The translations under genes and the position numbers were made by a program. A stretch of DNA of 16,716 bases from an uncultured Ruminococcus sp. (lineage in GTDB: Bacteria > Bacillota > Clostridia > Oscillospirales > CAG-272): the NCBI GenBank assembly GCA_902783705.1, contig CACZSA010000033.1, positions 1 to 16,716 on the forward strand, in the 5' to 3' direction. Within the stretch, counting starts at the first letter, position 1; each line of letters opens with the position of its first letter. Below are positions 14,688 to 16,716 of this stretch, piece by piece. A model generated the notes under the pieces. The model made no database searches. It saw nothing but the letters and a program-made list of their open reading frames with translations, and had not been told where the DNA came from.

Positions 14688-14742
14688 AGGAACGACGAGA
14701 AAAACCGAAAGAGTGAAACCCGCAATCAGAAAGGAGCCAATC

Positions 14743-15831
14743 ATGTCCGTATCTTCCAGACCGCTCGATACCGCCGTCTCCTTTGATCCCTATGCCGGAG
14801 AACCGGGCCGCGACGGCGACCAGTGCTTCCGCGTCAACGAGGACGGGACCGTCTTCTTCCGCCTCAAATTCCCGAATGCCCATACGGTCGAGATCGACCA
14901 GTTCGGCGCCGTCACGCCGCTTTCCCCCGCTGGGGACGGTATGTGGGAGTGCACCGCCGATCTCGGGCGCGGCTTCAAGTATTTCTTCCTGAAGGTCGAC
15001 GGCGCGGACGTGATCGATCCGTACCTCCCGATCGGCTACGGCTGCTCGCGTCCGATGCACTTCGTGGATATCCCGGTGCCGGGCGAGGAGGACTGGGACG
15101 CGCTCGAGGACGTCCCGCACGGCGCCGTCACCCGCCTCTACGTCCCCTCCGCGGTCACGGGCAAGCATGAGATCGCCCTCGTCTGGACGCCCGCGGACTT
15201 CGATCCCGCGAAAAAGTATCCCGCCCTCTACCTCCAGCACGGCTACGGCGAGAACGAGACCGGATGGGTCCATCAGGGCCACGTCGGACGGATCGCGGAC
15301 CGCCTCCTCGCCGCCGGGCAGATCGAGCCGATGCTCATCGTCATGGGCAACGGCATGATGCGCGCGCCGGATCGGGAGCCGATGGGCCGCGCCCTGTACC
15401 CGGAATTCATGCTGCACGACCTCATCCCCTTCATCGAGGCGCGCTTCCCCGTTCGGACGGACAAGTGGAGCCGGGCGATGGCGGGGCTGAGCATGGGGAG
15501 CTATCAGACGAGCACGACGACGCTCACCCACCCGGATCTCTTCGGCTACGCGGGCCTGTTCAGCGGATTCCTGAGCCTCCCGCGCGGAGGAGCCCAGGAG
15601 CCGCACCTCGCCCTCCTCGACGATCCCGCACAGTTCGCCGCGTCCTTCCGCGTCTTCTACCGCGCGATGGGGACCGAGGACCAGTTCTTCGGCAGCTTCG
15701 AGCACGACGACGCGCTCCTGAAAGAGAAAGGGATCGCATCGATCCGGCGCACCTTCCCCGGCGGGCACGACTGGAGCGTCTGGCGCAGGTGCATCCGGGA
15801 CTTTCTGCCGATGCTCTTCCGGGAGGGATAA
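14743..15831 (+). CDS. Cytoplasmic CE1-type esterase with N-terminal E-set/CBM48-like domain
   Basis: The protein has 362 residues and no signal peptide. An N-terminal immunoglobulin-like E-set domain (about 25-110; DGTVFFRLKFPNAHTVEI, GMWECTADLGRGFKYFFLKVDG) is followed by an alpha/beta-hydrolase domain (about 125-360). Catalytic features are LQHGYGENETGW (164-175, oxyanion region), GLSMGS with nucleophile Ser250, GTEDQ (310-314, candidate acid) and GGHDWSVWRR with catalytic His342. This two-domain plan is shared by enterochelin esterases and by feruloyl or acetyl-xylan esterases of family CE1. The cytoplasmic location suggests it removes acyl groups from imported oligosaccharides. AAAGGAG upstream sets the start; an in-frame extension crosses the promoter. 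The DUF1638 gene begins three bases after its stop codon, and its ribosome binding site lies within the last codons of this gene. Confidence 0.87.
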   Translation: MSVSSRPLDTAVSFDPYAGEPGRDGDQCFRVNEDGTVFFRLKFPNAHTVEIDQFGAVTPLSPAGDGMWECTADLGRGFKYFFLKVDGADVIDPYLPIGYGCSRPMHFVDIPVPGEEDWDALEDVPHGAVTRLYVPSAVTGKHEIALVWTPADFDPAKKYPALYLQHGYGENETGWVHQGHVGRIADRLLAAGQIEPMLIVMGNGMMRAPDREPMGRALYPEFMLHDLIPFIEARFPVRTDKWSRAMAGLSMGSYQTSTTTLTHPDLFGYAGLFSGFLSLPRGGAQEPHLALLDDPAQFAASFRVFYRAMGTEDQFFGSFEHDDALLKEKGIASIRRTFPGGHDWSVWRRCIRDFLPMLFREG

Positions 15832-15834
15832 GCC

Positions 15835-16587
15835 ATGCGCATACACATCATCGCGTGCCGGATCTTCGAGCGCGAGCTCGGGTATCTGGCGGCAACCAGC
15901 GAGAATCAGGTCGACCTGACGTGGGTCGGGCGCGGCCTGCACAACACGCCGGATCAGCTCTGCGCGCGCCTCATCGGGGCGGTCGACGAGCTGTACAATC
16001 AGCTGGAGACGCGGGAGCTCGAATACCGCCCGGACGCGATCGTCCTCGGTTACGGGCTCTGTTCCAAGGCGGTCGTCGGGATCCGGTGCCGCGACATCCC
16101 GATCGTCATCCCGCGCACGGACGACTGCATCGCGCTCTTCATGGGCTCGCAGGAGCGGTATCTGAAGGAATTCGCCGACGCGAAGGGCGCATACTGGCTC
16201 AACAGCGGATGGCTCGAGCAGAGCGCGCGGCTCTTCGACAGCGACGATTTCAAGCGGCGCAGATGGCTCGAATACGCGGAGAAATTCGGTGAGGACAACG
16301 CGGACTACCTCATCGAGATCGAATCGAGCTGGGAGAAGAACTACTCGACCCTCGGCTATATCCATTCGGACGTCCACGATTCCCCGGACAATCTCCGGCG
16401 CGCGAAGGAAGAGGCGGAGCGCAAGAACTGGCGCCTGCGCGAGCTCGACGGGGACATCCGGATGCTGCGCATGATGACGGACGGGACGTGGAACGACGAG
16501 GAGTTCCTGATCCTCAAGCCCGGCGAGCAGGTCGCGGCGGACTACTCCGGAAAGAAGCTCCGCGCCGTCCGGGACGGGGAGGAATAA
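15835..16587 (+). CDS. DUF1638-family protein
   Basis: This 250-residue cytoplasmic protein has the DUF1638 pattern: VLGYGLCSK (70-78), VIPRTDDCIALFMGS (91-105) and YWLNSGWLE (120-128). Cys8, His36, Cys76 and Cys98 are conserved-looking and could bind a metal or cofactor (inference). From memory, DUF1638 proteins occur in methanogens and anaerobic bacteria, often near corrinoid methyltransferase genes; their function is not established. The length is typical. The start is set by GGGAGGG at 15821-15827, inside the esterase gene, with only three bases between the esterase stop and this ATG, so translation is likely coupled. An acidic, lysine-rich C-terminal third (about 190-250) looks helical. 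No terminator with a T tract follows directly. Confidence 0.82.
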   Translation: MRIHIIACRIFERELGYLAATSENQVDLTWVGRGLHNTPDQLCARLIGAVDELYNQLETRELEYRPDAIVLGYGLCSKAVVGIRCRDIPIVIPRTDDCIALFMGSQERYLKEFADAKGAYWLNSGWLEQSARLFDSDDFKRRRWLEYAEKFGEDNADYLIEIESSWEKNYSTLGYIHSDVHDSPDNLRRAKEEAERKNWRLRELDGDIRMLRMMTDGTWNDEEFLILKPGEQVAADYSGKKLRAVRDGEE

Positions 16588-16608
16588 ATTCCGGGCAGGA
16601 CAAAAAAG

Positions 16609-16706
16609 GGGGCTGACGCAAAACAGTCCAAAAGTTTTCGTCCACCTTTTTCAAAAGGTGGTGGGGTGTCGGGGCAACGCCCTGACCCGGACTCCGCAGA
16701 GTCCGG
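16609..16706. repeat. Intergenic element of three consecutive hairpins
   Basis: The element opens with GGGGCTGACGCAAAACA (16609-16625), which matches the left end of the 1088-1414 block at 15 of 17 positions. Three hairpins follow: CCACCTTTT/AAAAGGTGG (16642-16661), GTCGGGGC/GCCCTGAC with one wobble (16668-16686), and CCGGACTC/GAGTCCGG (16687-16706). None has a following T tract in the window. Strings like CCACCTTTTTCAAAAGGTGG followed by GGGGTGT are, from memory, common between genes in GC-rich Clostridia. It may be cut by the window end. Confidence 0.55.
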
Positions 16707-16716
16707 AATACCCAAG

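Noticed and set aside
16642..16706. The three hairpins read as a CRISPR or rho-independent terminator
   Set aside because: The stems differ from one another and there are no equal spacers, so it is not a CRISPR array. None is followed by a T tract, so intrinsic termination is not supported.

Overview
The window is GC-rich bacterial chromosome. It looks like an uncultured Gram-positive, Clostridia-type anaerobe, probably from a gut or another polymer-degrading community. The signs are strong AGGAGG-type ribosome binding sites, sigma-A promoters with a 17-bp spacer, several lipoproteins, extracellular sugar-binding proteins of a kind common in Clostridia, and protein families such as DUF5696, GxGYxYP and DUF1638. 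No phage, transposase, CRISPR array, tRNA or rRNA was seen. The taxonomic placement is an inference from these features.

Layout. 1-1080 (+): the 3' part of a DUF5696-like putative glycoside hydrolase. 1081-1429: a non-coding block packed with inverted repeats, ending in a bidirectional terminator. 4089-1430 (-): an operon of an M29 aminopeptidase and a secreted lipoprotein esterase. 4262-6974 (+): a GxGYxYP-family protein followed by a PfkB sugar kinase, read from a perfect TTGACA-17-TATAAT promoter. 8541-7048 (-): a solute-binding lipoprotein transcribed alone. 8744-9010 (+): a small basic membrane protein. 13935-9067 (-): an operon of a large GH99/GH71-like lipoprotein, a second solute-binding lipoprotein and a metallo-beta-lactamase-fold hydrolase. 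14512-14070 (-): a small lipoprotein gene broken by a one-base frameshift. 14743-16587 (+): a cytoplasmic CE1-type esterase translationally coupled to a DUF1638 protein. 16588-16716: a non-coding end with three back-to-back hairpins.

How it fits together (inference). Surface lipoproteins (GH99-like hydrolase, esterase and two sugar-binding proteins) would trim and capture a complex glycan. Cytoplasmic enzymes (DUF5696, GxGYxYP, CE1 esterase, M29 peptidase and PfkB kinase) would finish degradation and feed sugars into central metabolism. Neither binding protein has an ABC permease gene in the window, so the permeases must lie elsewhere.

The points most worth a second look are the frameshifted lipoprotein, the structured repeat block at 1088-1414 whose end motif recurs at 16609-16625, the esterase-DUF1638 coupling, the GxGYxYP-PfkB cassette, the Tyr-to-Phe change in the M29 active site, and an operator-like palindrome at 14594-14609.
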